DNA of 64,000 nt, from contig QEOQ01000704.1 in the NCBI GenBank assembly GCA_010279815.1, positions 180,733 through 244,732 of the forward strand, written 5' to 3'. Of the stretch, positions 35,050 to 47,217 are shown in pieces; the stretch's first letter is position 1; each line of letters opens with the position of its first letter. A model generated the notes under the pieces. The model was not told where the DNA came from. It did no database searches and saw only the letters and a list, made by a program, of their open reading frames with translations. Made by a program: the position numbers and the translations under genes. The DNA comes from Brachionus plicatilis (Eukaryota; Rotifera; Eurotatoria; Ploima; Brachionidae).

Positions 35050-35565
35050 TAATCTTTACAAATCCTTGATAGGATCAATCTTGGACTATTCTTTTCCTTG
35101 TTTAAATTCAACCCCAGAAACTAACATCAAAAAAATACAATTTATTCAAAATTCAGCAGTTGGATCTATCTTGAAGCCGAAATAAGATACCCCCTCCAAT
35201 ATTATGCACCAAGAGACCTTCAATAAACTTAATCTACTTACAGTTTCAAATCGAGTGAGAGATATGTCAGGGCAGGATTGAGTCATTCGTTCCACTGATT
35301 GTCAGACTGAGAGATATTCAACTCCATTGTGTGATTGCTTCCTAACTATTTCTTCTTTTTTTTCCTCAACAATCAAATATTTAAACATCTATAGCTATTT
35401 AAACATATAATTTTTAATTTTTTTTTTATCATTTAGGCTTATCCTTTTTTTTTATTTTTATTTATTTTATCTTATTTTACTTTATTTTAATTTTTTTAAA
35501 TATTTTATTCTGAAGGAGCATTAGCTCGGTACAGATAAACAAACAAATAAATAAATGAAGTCATT
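35050..35565 (+). mobile_element. 3' fragment of a Jockey/CR1-type LINE
   Basis: The plus strand reads SLIGSILDYSFPCLNS and IKKIQFIQNSAVGSILK, then DTPSNIMHQETFNKLNLLTV, the C-terminal thumb region of LINE reverse transcriptases, with stops and frameshifts. Downstream is a 3' UTR ending GGAGCATTAGCTCGGTACAG and then an AAAC/AAAT simple-repeat tail (about 35540-35560), the usual 3' end of such elements. It is heavily 5'-truncated and dead. Confidence 0.7.
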
Positions 35566-37608
35566 CTTCTTTATTCACTAATTGATCCTTCTTTGCTTAG
35601 ATTAATTATAGAATGGCAAAATCGGAATAAAGCATTTCTTAGAAAAAAAAATTATTTTTATATTATTTTTTTTTTGTTAAATGTCATAAAACCAGATGTT
35701 TTAAAAAAAGGCTTCGTTAAAAAAAAAACATTTTTACTTAATTGACAATATTAATGCTTAGTCATTTTGAAAAAAAATTAAAATTAAAAGGAAATTGATT
35801 TAATTTTTAGCATAGAGAATTATTACAAAAATCAGAATAAATATGATAAACATTAATATTTTTTTCAAAAATTTTAAAATTTCTTCGGTAAATTTTATCA
35901 AAATCTAAATTAAATCTATCATCAAGTTCATTCGTCATTTTGTCAATCTCATATAAATTAATCTTATTTTTAAAATCACTCTTTTTATTCATCTAAATGA
36001 AAAAGATAGTGATTTTTTTCCTTTTTCTCTTAATAAAAAACTAATAAAAAATTTTATTTGAAGCTGAATATACTTTACTTATATTTAATGAAATTTATTT
36101 TTTTAACATAGCCTTTTATGACAGAACAAGAATAAAGGTCTAGATTTAAACTAAACTTATTGAAAATTGTTTAATATTTTGATTTTTCCTAAAGCCTTTT
36201 AATGAATGCATGGCATAAATTTTCAAAATTTTTTTTCTCATAAAATAAATTCTCCCAACCTCACCATAAACTTTATTTTAAAAATGGTAAAATTCTTTTT
36301 TCCTATTTATATTTTGTCCCTTCAAAAATAAACTTTAGACTTGTTTGAAGCAATATTTCACTTATTTTATTTTTATTTTTGAAATATTTGTATTTAATTA
36401 ATCTGATAACCTTTTGCTGCAACAGCTCAATTAAAAAAAAAATCAGCTTAAATTAAACAAGTTGAAATTAATTTAGCAAGCTTTGTTTCCAACATAATCT
36501 TCCAAAAATCAGAGTATTATCAAATCCATATATCTAATATTTCACATTTTTTCTTTAAATGTCTATCTTCTAAGCAACAAGACTGATTAAAATATTTTAA
36601 TATGGAGTAACAGATTCCAGCAAAATTTTATAAGAGATTTAAAAATCTAATTTTTACAAATTTGGGAATCAAATATATCTATCTTAATAAATTCGTTTAA
36701 TTAAGTAAAATGTAAAAAATTTATGATTTTTTCGAGAAATTTTGGTTCAGCTCCTAGCTTTGAATTTATTTAAAAAAACTAATTTGACCTGGTGGTCACA
36801 AATGAATTTTTACTTTGAAAAAAATCCATGACTTAAAAAATTATTATAGATTTAATATTTATCATTTTGTTTTTATTTTAAATTGTTTAAATAGTAAAAT
36901 TTAATTGTTTATATACATATAAAAAATCAACAATTTAATATGTTTGTATTTAATGTTTTCAAAACTAATTAAAATTTAAATATTGCCAAGTAGGTGAATG
37001 AAGAAAAATAAAGTTTTGTCTTTAAGTTACTAAATTGGGTTTAAACGCTTGAAAAGACAAAATTGAATTGGAGAAATGAGTAGGTTGAGCAGAAAAAAAG
37101 CAATTAGACGTTAGGTCTGAATCTGGATCTGGTGGATGTGATCAGATGCTCAATAAGAAAAAATCAATTTGAAAATTTGATACGCAAACTAATTTTAGTA
37201 AGTTTTAATTGAAAAATGTACAGCCTATAGTTCAAAATAATTAATTTTTATTAAAATAAAAAAAACTAAAAAACAATGCCTTTTTAAAAGTGAATTTTTG
37301 TACGGTCATTATTTGATTAAAAATTTGAAGTAATTATTTTTTCAAATTATTGATTTAATTTTCTCTCATCATCATCTTGAAATATAAAATTAAAATTAAA
37401 CAATTTGATTATTTTTTTTATCTTTTCTTTTTTCAATTGCTTTTACAATAAATAAATTGTCAATTAAAGAGAATAAAAAACAACAATAGTATAAAATTAT
37501 AATATAAAATTTTATTTAGTGTTTTCATCATAAAATAGAGAAAAAGCAATCGTTAGAGTCTATTAATTTTTAAAATACAACAAAATATATAATTTTTGGA
37601 CTAAACAA
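35566..37608. other. Spacer, no supported gene
   Basis: AT-rich sequence between the LINE fragment and the LPMO stop. A 61-codon minus-strand frame at 35807-35992, rich in Asn, Lys, Asp and Phe, looks slightly protein-like but has no recognisable domain or splice context. Confidence 0.4.
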
Positions 37609-38837
37609 CTAATTATACCATCTGCAATAACAAGATTCTTTTGGACATTTTTTATACGGACTTATACAATTTTCATAGCAATCTTTACAAGTTAATGGCG
37701 AGTCTCCGATCAGCAAGCACAATGGAATGCCATTGAACTCATTTGGATCATGGTCTTTTGGAAGCTTTGCCGCCATGCTTGCCTCAATTTTTTCACAGTG
37801 AAAAAATGGATTTTTATTTATTTTTTTGGTGGAAACTGTTGTCTTGATGGTGGAAGCCTTTGTAGTTGACTTTAATTTAGTAGTTCTTGACGTCTTTGTT
37901 GGAATCTCTGTTCTTGTAGTAGTGGTTTTGTAAGAAGGTTTAGAGGTAAAAAGTAAAGCAGAACTGGTCCCAGGCTGTCCAGGAAATGACCTTATTTCAA
38001 TATCAGCACAGTTATAGAATTCTTCTTGAGGCCCAAATCCAATGCCACTTGTTCCATTAGGCAGGCTGCCCTGTTTTACACTCATTATTTGCATTAATCT
38101 TTTTTAAATTAATAAAATCCTACCCAACTGTTGCCAGCTCTGTATTTCCATTGAAATACACAATGGGAACATATTAAATCAAAAGGTAATTTTACACTTT
38201 AAATAAATCAAATACTTTTTTTAGAAAAATAAACAAAATAAATTTACCTCAGATTTATTTCGTCTTCACCTGTTCTAACCGGGTACGATGTACCGTGGCC
38301 AACTATTTCAAGAAGATTTTCATCCAAACATTCTTTTGTTACTTCGATGAATTTATTTGCTGTCGGACACAATCTGAACTCCATATTTCCTTGATGATTG
38401 GCGCTAAGCTTAAAAAAGAGATGTAAAAATTCATGATTTGGATACTTTTTTTTTCACTGTACCCTAACTCGAACATTCATGATGGTTCCTTTCACATAAC
38501 TTTTGACAATTGTACCAGTTGCATATTTGCCTAGTAAAAGTAAATGCACATTTTTTCCAAAAAGAGTTGTTCATAATTTACCACCGGCTTCATGTAATCT
38601 AGGGCCACTGTAGCTATCGCCACACACTCCGCATTTGCCATCATTGGTAGCGTGCTGCATGCCGGCACCGCCACAGTTCAGTTCATTGTCATTGTAGTTT
38701 ATGGGCGTATTGAATCCGAAGCGCCAGGCGGCATTCCTGGCAGCGGGCACTTCAAGTCTCCCATGGGAAAAACAAATATTGACCAGGCTCAATAGACACA
38801 CTTTAAAGAGCAGAAAATTCAGAAATCGAAAAAACAT
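37609..38837 (-). CDS. AA15 lytic polysaccharide monooxygenase, secreted, five exons
   Basis: AA15 LPMOs are copper enzymes that oxidatively cleave chitin or cellulose. Exons 38582-38837, 38463-38530, 38248-38408, 38124-38196 and 37609-38070 give 339 residues. A signal peptide (1-24) precedes the mature N-terminal His25 (HGRLEVPAARN), half of the copper histidine brace; His113 in LSANHQGN fits the second His. Further family blocks: NDNELNCGGAGMQ, GKCGVCGDSYSGPR, YRAGNSW, then GFGPQEEFYNCADI. A Thr/Lys-rich linker (about 215-260) leads to a Cys-rich C-terminal module of about 65 residues with ten Cys, possibly substrate-binding. The last acceptor (AACAG|GGC) was chosen because it alone keeps frame and restores the family motif after NSW. 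All introns are 51-54 nt. Confidence 0.9.
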
Positions 38838-40164
38838 TCTTGATTTTATTGTAGACTTTTAAAATTTTAGAAATTGAGCTTCTATAATTTAAGAATTTGT
38901 TTTTTTCTAGTCTGCTCTAAGTTGACAATTGAATGTTGATTTTTGTCTTTTAAAGATTTGTAAGTTGAATGTAAATTTATCAAATGCTCAGAATTTTTGC
39001 TTCTGAGTAAGGTCACTAAAGCCAACATTGGCATGCAAATATTTTTATTTGATATTTTTAAGCCATTACTTGAAATTAATATTTAAGGGTAAATAAGCTC
39101 TGATATTTGAGATTTGGAATCAGTGGTTTTTGTTTTGTTTTATAGTTCAAAGTAAATAAGTTAAAAATTAAAAAAAAAAACAACAACAAAATTCCATCAA
39201 AAATTATTGCGCAAGTTATGTTGAATGTAAAATTAACCAGGATTTAATTTAAATATTTAGTTTTCACTTTTAAAAGTCAAATATAGACAAGTGATTGCAA
39301 TTGAAAGCTTAAAGCTAACGTTGTATTTTAATTCAATAATGTTTAAAAAAATTCCATTTGGGAAAATTTTTTTTTTGGAAATCATTTTTTATGTACTTTG
39401 GAATGATTTACCAAAACTTGAAATTTTTCATCTCTTTCATTTCATAGAATTATGTAAAAGTAATGTAAAAATAGTTTTTGAATATATTTTTTAATATGCA
39501 AAAAATTGAATTTTCTAAATTAATGTGAAAAGATGCTTAAATTTTTTTTATACCAATAAGTCAAAAACATCGTTTATTTTTACTTGAAAAAATTTAATTG
39601 TAATTCTTGATTCGGATACTATTGAAAGAATTTAAAAAATATTTTTTTGACTATTCGTGAAAAAAAATCTTCAAAATTTTTAAATTATAAAAATTCAAAT
39701 TAGTTTTTTCTATGTGTGTAAGTTTAAAAATTCAAAATTCAAAAATTGAAAAATTCTTCGGCAAAAAAACCTGGTAAAATTGAAAAAAAAAAGAGTCAAA
39801 AAAAATAAAGAAAATAAAAAAATACATTTAGCTGATTTTTCTCAAAAAATTTAGAAAAAATGTTTCAAAAAAATCTTAAATCTAATTGTTTAAATTCTAA
39901 GTAAACAAAGTAAACTACGGAATATTTTTGAAAAAATTCAACAACTTGTCAAAATAATGATTTAAATTAAAAAAAAATTCAAAGTAAAACTATAAAACTC
40001 ATTTTTATTAATTGGGCATAAACGAGTCTAATTGTCTTTTTCAAAATTAAAAAACCAGATTTTTTCTCAATTAAATCAATTCAATATAATTGATCTTAAT
40101 GTAGAAAATAAATTAAAAACTCATAATAATTTTATTTATTAAATGCATAAAATATTTGATTGAT
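38838..40164. other. Spacer between LPMO and PDIA4
   Basis: Mostly low-complexity A/T. A plus-strand frame at 39291-39494 contains FYVLWNDLPKLEIF, reminiscent of the WN-x-LP motif at the C-terminus of LINE reverse transcriptases, so a decayed LINE end is possible but not secure. Confidence 0.35.
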
Positions 40165-43100
40165 CTAAAGTTCTAATTTATCATTTTTTTTTAAATCTAA
40201 AATTTTAATGTTCTCTTCAACAAAATCTACCATCTCTTGAAAATTGTCACCATTCTGATTTCGAATTGGACTGCTTTTGTTACAAGAAGAAATAAAATAA
40301 AGACTTGAAGACTTTGGATATGCATCAAAAATTTCTGGAAGATCGTTCAAAAAAACACTTATTTTGGCAAATGCTAAATCCATGTTCTTTGAATATTTGT
40401 TTGCCAATTTGGCCAATTTTTTTTCAAAGCTAGAATCATTGTCATGACCAATAAGACCCAAAATGACATGTTTATTTGATGTTTTCAAAAAAGTCCCAAT
40501 AGTCTTTCCGACTAGTTTCTTTAGATTTTTACTGCTGTCTTTGGGAATTGGCTCAGACTTAATAAACGGGACCAGTTTGTCCTCTACGAAATCTTTGACA
40601 AATTCTTCTACACTTTCTTCTTCAAAAGAATCCGAGTCTTCATCAAAAATAAAAAATTTTGATTTTTCATTTATACAAACTACGCTTGATTCGCTGTGTG
40701 ATTCTTCCAAGTGGAATCTCTTTAAAAATTCCTTTACTCTATGAATAAAATATTATGTCCAAAGATTACTTTAATAAGATCAAAATTTTCAGTTTCGTTT
40801 GCCAACGCAAACTGAATTTGTTGGAACTTTTTGGCAATCATCGCAACTTTGTCTCTGATAAAGACAATATCTTGAAGAAAAAAAAATATATAATTTAATT
40901 AAATTAAATCAATGGATGCTTACGAGATTTTAATTCTTGGTCAACATCGTAAAACACATAGCATGATGGTCTAATTTTGTCATAAACTAATGGTACATTT
41001 TTGGGACTCAAATGACCGACTAGAGGAGTCGAAGTTTTGAAAACAAATTCTTCCAAGTCTTCAACACTAAAATTTTGTTTGTTGAAGACAGCAAATCTGG
41101 GTTCACTTTTGCAAACTGCCAAGTCATGGTAAAATACGATCACACTCGATTGCTTTATTTTATCACTTTTAATAGATTTCAAAAATTCTTGCCTATCAAA
41201 ACTATGAAACAATTTAGCGTCTTCAGAATATTTTGATGCAAAATGATTGTAAACTTCAAAGCTCTTGTCTTTTTGGTCATCAAAAAATCCAAGCACATGA
41301 ATATCTGTTGGACTATTGACTTTGGCCATAAATGCATTGAAGCTTTTAATTTCAATTGAGCCAGCTGACTGCAATTTTTTCATTGTGTTCACGATATCTT
41401 AAGTTTATTAAGAAATATTTTTTTAAATTTTTAATAAGATGGCATACCAATTTAAGCTTTTAATTTTTAGTTGATAGTATTATTAAATCTTCTTTTATCA
41501 CAAAAGAAAACAAAAAGGAAAAGAGATGAATTTTATTCAATTAATATAGATACAGTGCCGATTTGACAAGTTGATTTCTGGTAATTTTACGTAAAATTAA
41601 GTAAATCTAAGTAAATTTACGTAAAGTTTATAAAAATGAAAAGGTCAAAAAAAAGCTCCATTTTTTGAATTTTTTATTATTTTCTAATAAATTTTGAAAA
41701 AAGTAGTGTCTATTTATTTGTTTATTATTTTGCCTAAAGTTGCTTTGTTTTACTAATTTTTACGTAAATTTAGGTAAAATATGGTAAAAAAAGTATTTTT
41801 TGAAAAAAAAATTAAGAAATTTTTATTTTTCCTAATAAACTAGCAGTCCGACCATCCGCTATTTTTATTCAACATTATATCAATTACCTATTAAACAAAA
41901 AGTAACACAAATTCAAGTCAATTAAGTGACTTTTGGTAAAAATATAAGCAAATAATTAGAAACTTTTTTTTAAAAATTTATTAGAAAATAAAAAAAAATT
42001 CAAAAAATTAGGCTTTTTTTGACCATTTCATTTTTAGAAATTTTTACGTAAAATTACCAAAAATCCACTTGTAAAATCGGCACTGTACAATTTAGTTTTT
42101 GATTCAGCATTTAAGTCTTTTTGAAAAATTTTTAAACAATTTTTTAATATTCATTTATAGTTTATAGATAATCTAAATAAACTTAATTCATCTCTTTTCA
42201 AAATATTTTGGTCCAATTTCATTTGAAAATGAAAATTTTACCTTCAAGATTTTTTTTTTACCTGAATGAGCTTTCACAGATAGAAAAATAACGTAATTAA
42301 CCGAATTTATTGGCATGTCTTTAAAACAGAGTACTCTATTTTAGTGACATGTTATTCAAAAATGAGCATTATTTTTTAAAATAGTAAAAATTCATTATTA
42401 ATGAAATTAAATGTGAAAAAATTAAAAAATTATTAAAAATAATTTCAGCTTTTGTGAAATTCAATTAAAAATGGAAATTTAATTATGTTTTAAATCCGAA
42501 TGTAAATGAAACCGGATAAATATTCTAACAAAAGTTAACTTATTCCTTTTTTTAAAATCAGTGTTCATTTTTTTCTGACATGTCAATAAATTTGGATAAT
42601 TACATTTAATAAAATTAAATACCAAGATCACTTTAAATTAAAAATTCTTTTTTTAAATCCCTGATATTCTGGTTATTTATTTTTTAAACTAATGTCTATT
42701 GTGTTATAGCTAGAATGTCGTTTAAATCAAATTTACCCTTAAGATGACAAAATGCCCCTACATTTTTAAGTTATTTCCGCAATTTTATTATGAAAATAAA
42801 TGGGGAAAAAAGTCCGATCAAATGTTTAAAAAAATCAAAAAATTAGTTTCTGAACAACAATAAAGATAATTAATAAGTGTTTTTTTTGTTAGTTAAATTA
42901 ATTTGATATCAAATAAAAAAATAATTTTTTTTAACTTTATGCATTGTTCTATTTTATGTAGTTGCCTTTATAAAATTTGGTGTATTTTATTTGCTGAATT
43001 CGAACTAAATTTTATTTAATTCTATTTTTAATTTTAAGGAATTTAGAATGATTTTACCAATCTTTTAAATTAAAATCTTTTTTCTTCCTTTTTTATCAAT

Positions 43101-44585
43101 AATTAGCTATAATTAATTATTATATTTTTCAGACCAAAATCAGAAATATTGAGATCTTTGGACAAAAAGCTAAATCATTACTTAAAAATTTTATTCAAAT
43201 TGATTTGAAAACTTTTTGAATTTCTTTTAAAATGCCAAAAATTAAATTTTCAAAAAAAATTAATGAACACTTGTTTAAAAATTTTGTACCAAAAATCAAA
43301 AATTAATTTTAAAAAATTCAAAATTGAAGTCTAAGTCAAATTTTCCTTTGAAAATATAATTTTTTAAATAATTTTTATGAATTTTCTTAAAAAGTTCTCA
43401 AGTTAACCTTTAACATTTTAACATTTTTTCATTTTTAAAAATCTCAATTTTCTCTTTAATTTTATTTATTTAAAAAAATCTGAATCAATTTTTGACTTTA
43501 ACCTTTGAGGAAATGTATTTTTTTCTCAAATCAGGAAATATCTTTTTTGGAAAACTAAAATTAAATAAAAATATTTTAAGTGTTCCAATATTTTTGTAAT
43601 TCTAATTTTTGCCTGAAAAACAAAACAATTATAGCACTGAGCTGCAAAATAAAAAATTTTACAATTTAACTTTAAGTTTTGAAAATAAAAGTTTCCGAAT
43701 TTAATCTTAAGTTATTCTTTACAATAAAATTTTAGTTACCATAAACTTCTCTTCCTCCTTTATAATCGTAATGACGACCTTTTCTAAATACCAACATGGT
43801 CGGATAACCAGATATTTGATACTTTTCACTGAGTTCGATTTCGATTGTTGCATCCACTTTTGCCAATGGTATAGGATTTTCTATCTCTGATAAAATTTTT
43901 GCCGCTTTTTCATAATTCGGAGCCAAGCGGACGCAATGACCACAGCTTCAAAAAAATTAATTTTTATCAAATCAAAATTAATTTTTATTTTATTATTACT
44001 TTGGAGAATAAAATTCAACCAGAGAAATATCAAATTTTTGGACCCATTCGGTAAAATTAGTGTTAGCTAAAACTTTAACTTTGGACACAGGAGGCTTCCA
44101 GCTATTGCTAGCTTCCGGAACTAAATAGTCAACTATGTCTTTTGCTTCTTTCCTAGGACCATCATAATCAAAAGCTTGGCCTTTCCTAAATATTTTTAAG
44201 GTTGGATATCCCTGAATTTGAAATCTGGCTGCCAAACCGCTTTCAACAGTTGCGTCCACTTTGGCCAAAGTAATTTTTTTGTCACTTTTGATCGAGTCAT
44301 CTTCTTTCAAAAGCTTAGCAGCCTCGTGATAAAAAGGCTTCATGTTGGTACAGTGGCCGCACCATGGAGCGTAGAAAAAAACTTTATTTAAAAAAATTTT
44401 ATTAAATTTTGTTGATTTGAATTTTAAGTTTATTTACCAACTGTGAAGTCATTTTCAGCCAGAAATTGGTCAAAATTTTGAGAATTAAGCACATACACAT
44501 AATCGTCTTGTTCAGCATCATTTGCAGATGAAATTATAAACAAACTAGCTACTACTAAAGCGATTTTTACTTTATATGAATTCAT
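40165..44585 (-). CDS. PDIA4: Protein disulfide-isomerase A4 (ERp72), catalytically reduced last domain
   Basis: This ER thiol-disulfide oxidoreductase normally has three CGHC thioredoxin domains (a0, a, a') and two inactive b domains. Exons 44438-44585, 44000-44381, 43740-43945, 40924-41397, 40770-40870 and 40165-40731 give about 625 residues (645 in human). Signal peptide: about 1-21. Domain 1 has APWCGHC (57-60). Domain 2 has SPNCGHC (178-181), with Trp replaced by Asn. The b/b' region matches PDIA4 ([34 protein letters not shown]). In the final domain (VGKTIG at 511 onward) the segment that should read APWCGHC is GLIGHDND, with no cysteines. The C-terminus KLEL may serve weakly as an ER-retrieval signal. 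The last intron is only 38 nt as modelled. Intron 3 (2342 nt) holds a TA-type element. Confidence 0.88.
41553..42085. mobile_element. TA-flanked palindromic element, complete
   Basis: The ends CAGTGCCGATTTGACAAGT and ACTTGTAAAATCGGCACTG are inverted repeats flanked by TA (41551-41552 and 42086-42087). ACGTAAA-type sub-terminal blocks and the central segment ATATCAATTACCTATT occur as in the elements at 55 and 6560. It is inserted in PDIA4 intron 3. No ORF. Confidence 0.8.
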
Positions 44586-45376
44586 GTTTAATTAATTAAT
44601 TTCAAATAAAAAATGTTAAGTTAAAATTTTCTTCAACAAAAAAATATTTTATTCTTGAAATTTCTAAAGCTTTTTAGGTGTCCTTATGATGTATAGCAAA
44701 TACAAGACCAATCAAATTTTTACAGGTATTTTAGAAATTTCATTGAAATAAATTTGTCTCAATGTCAAGATTAATTCCGATTTAAGTTGGATTTGATTTT
44801 GTTCAAAAAGAAGTATAGTCTTATTTTTTTGGACTCCCTCGCAAAATTAAATAGCGAAAAAATGCAAAATCTAAAAAAATACAAAGATACTGTCGCTAGT
44901 AAATTTCTCGAAAAAAATTATTCACAAAAGACATGATATGAAACACTTTATAAAATTTATTTTTCAATGTTTTCGGACGAAATTAAAAAATTGAAAAAAA
45001 AATTTATTTTTTACTTCTTTGCAGCTATTGTACAATTTTTACGATGCTTAAAAAAATTGAGTTTTAATGATAAAAGATTCGGAAATATAAGGAAATGTAA
45101 AATTTTTGACACATAAATAAATAAAAATATATTTTTGTTTGAATAAATGTAAGCAATAGCATTTTTATTTTGTTATTTTTTATGATTCTTTTGATATTAT
45201 TTTATTAATAAATATATGGTAATATCAATCAAAATTTGGTTTAAAATAGAAATTATTGGTATTATAACTAGATTAATGGAAAAGAACTGAATGTGCGATT
45301 GAAAATTTAATTAATGGTTATCGTATTAAATCAGTGATTTAATTTACTATTTGTATGGTTATAGTTTACTATGGTC
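44586..45376. other. Spacer upstream of PDIA4
   Basis: AT-rich sequence that should include the PDIA4 promoter. No unfolded-protein-response element or other defined site could be identified. Confidence 0.4.
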
Positions 45377-45883
45377 CAGACTTGTATAAAAGTCAGGAAA
45401 AAAGTCTTAACAAGTCAAAAACAAGTCAGGACATTGACTTGTTACAAAAATTTTAAAAAAACAAGTCAGGACTTTGACTTGTTTCAAAAATATGAAAATT
45501 ACAAGTCATAAATTTTTTTATATCTTGATTTTTTATATTTTTTATATATTTTTTAATATTTTTTTTCTTGTTTAATTTATTTCTAAAATTTTTTTAAGCG
45601 CAAATATTTTTGTTATTTATTAATAAATTCACTTAAAAAGAATATCACAATTATATGAAATGTTTAAAAAATCATGTTTCAATATTTAAATTGAAAAAGA
45701 AATTTAAACAAATAATTTTATTTTTTCCTGGATAAAAAAATTCAATCCTTTAATTTATTTTATATATTTTAATTCTATTCTTAAAAAAAGTAAAAATTCC
45801 TGACTTGTTTTTTAAAATTTTTGTAACAAGTCAAAGTCCTGACTTGCACTTGACTTGTGACTTGTGACTTTTATATAACTCTG
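45377..45883. mobile_element. hAT-like element, CAGACTTGTATAAAAGTC variant, 8-bp TSD
   Basis: The ends CAGACTTGTATAAAAGTC and GACTTTTATATAACTCTG are variants of the CAGAGTTG family. The flanking direct repeat is CTATGGTC (45369-45376 and 45884-45891). The arms are built of repeated ACAAGTCAGGACTTTGACTT units. Non-coding. Confidence 0.83.
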
Positions 45884-45902
45884 CTATGGTCCAAAAATAA
45901 AC

Positions 45903-46933
45903 CAGAGTTGTTTAAAAGTCTCATAACTCACGTTTTGTTAAGCCCAAGTCCGGGCTTTAAAATTTTTGAATACTGAAGAAGAATTATGAAGACTTTTATG
46001 CTAAAATTGCAAGAAAATACTGAAATATGGCAAATCAATATGCAATAAACAACCAAAGAGGATATAAATTTTTTGATATATTTATTTATTTATCAGATTC
46101 AATTAACGCCAATTCTGGCTATGCAAAATTATAAAAAATAATGTAAAAATGTAAAAATAAAAATTTTACCATAAAAAAAATAATTTGAAAATAGAAAAAT
46201 CATAAATTCAGTGAAGTAAATTTTTTTTTTTTAAATTTTCTTCTAATAACTGTTTTTGTTAATTTCAATTTTATAAAAAAATAAAAATTGAAAAATTGTA
46301 TACAAAAAGAAAAACTTGATTTTTTCAAAATTTTTAGCATAAAAATTTTGTAAATTAATTTTTTGATAAAAAGTGTGATCTAGCAAATAAGAAAAAAAAT
46401 CCGCACTTGGACTCTTTTTTTAAATAACTTAAACTTTATTTTGGAAATTTTAAATAGGGTTGTAAATCGAAAATCGAAGAAAGATTGAAATTATTTTTTA
46501 ATCGATATTCCAATAAAATTAAATTATTGATTAAAAAAGTAAAGAAAAAAATAAATATTCGATTAAAATTTTTCGAGTTTAAAAAAAAAAAAATTTAATT
46601 TTTTAGAATCATAACAAAAAAAAATTTTTTTAAAAATCTGTTTAAATATTAAACAAAATAACTAAAAACTTTTTAAATTTTTTAAATTGTCTCGAATTTC
46701 TTCTTCAGTCTTAAGTATGATGTTAATTTTTTAAATTTTTTTGTTTTTTTTTTTTTTTTTACCAAACAAAAAAGAATCTTCGAAAAAAAAATTATTCAAA
46801 TGAATCAAAAAATAAAATTTCGATTTTTTTTTAAAATATTTTATCGAGATCGTTTTTTAATAGTCGAATTTTTTATTTTAATCATTTGAAAAAAAATTAG
46901 ATCGATCAACAACCCTACTTTTAAACAACTCTG
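45903..46933. mobile_element. hAT-like CAGAGTTG element carrying a nested TAGGGTTGT element
   Basis: The ends CAGAGTTGTTTAAAAGTC and CTTTTAAACAACTCTG are flanked by AAATAAAC and AATTAAAC, an 8-bp duplication with one mismatch. It starts 19 bp after the previous member ends. About 460 bp in the right half belong to a second, nested inverted-repeat element (next entry). Confidence 0.75.
46455..46917. mobile_element. TAGGGTTGT inverted-repeat element nested in a hAT-like element
   Basis: The ends TAGGGTTGTAAATCGA and TCGATCAACAACCCTA are flanked by similar TTTTAAA strings. TAGGGTTG-type ends are also typical of hAT MITEs. The interior is A/T with several TCGA-containing blocks (AATCGAAAATCGAAG, TCGAATTT). 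Non-coding. Confidence 0.6.
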
Positions 46934-47091
46934 AATTAAACCATATTCAACCATGGGGTCTTCTAGGTTATGTGATCAGTTGAACACAAAATATATGATC
47001 ATCAGAAAAAAAATAGCTGATTAAAAAAATTTATTGAAATAAAATCTTTTAAGTCCAAATATTTATATATTAATCGAGTCATTTAAAAAAA

Positions 47092-47217
47092 TTAATTGTG
47101 TACTCTATCAAAATGCATATTGAGCCCTATCGTGTTTGACATATACTTTCCGCAATGTGGACATGCAGTTGGGTTTTCTTTTACCAAAGCTTTTTCTTTT
47201 ATTTTTGTAAAAATTTA
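47092..47217 (-). pseudogene. Orphan C2H2 zinc-finger exon
   Basis: The minus strand reads KENPTACPHCGKYMSNTIGL then NMHFDRVHN and stop: a C-x2-C-x12-H-x4-H finger. An in-frame stop occurs about 20 codons upstream. A further protein-like stretch (NIQNIHIKNCSEDDTSFFKS) lies at about 47280-47345 in the same direction. It could be a decayed gene, or the last exons of one interrupted by the LINE at 47427-48402. It is not part of any complete gene visible here. Confidence 0.45.

Noticed and set aside
35807..35992. 61-codon minus-strand ORF
   Set aside because: Amino-acid content follows local A/T bias, and there are no splice partners or recognisable domain; too weak to call a gene.
39291..39494. 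Plus-strand ORF with a WNDLP motif
   Set aside because: The motif recalls a LINE reverse-transcriptase end, but the rest shows no similarity; mentioned only in the spacer entry.
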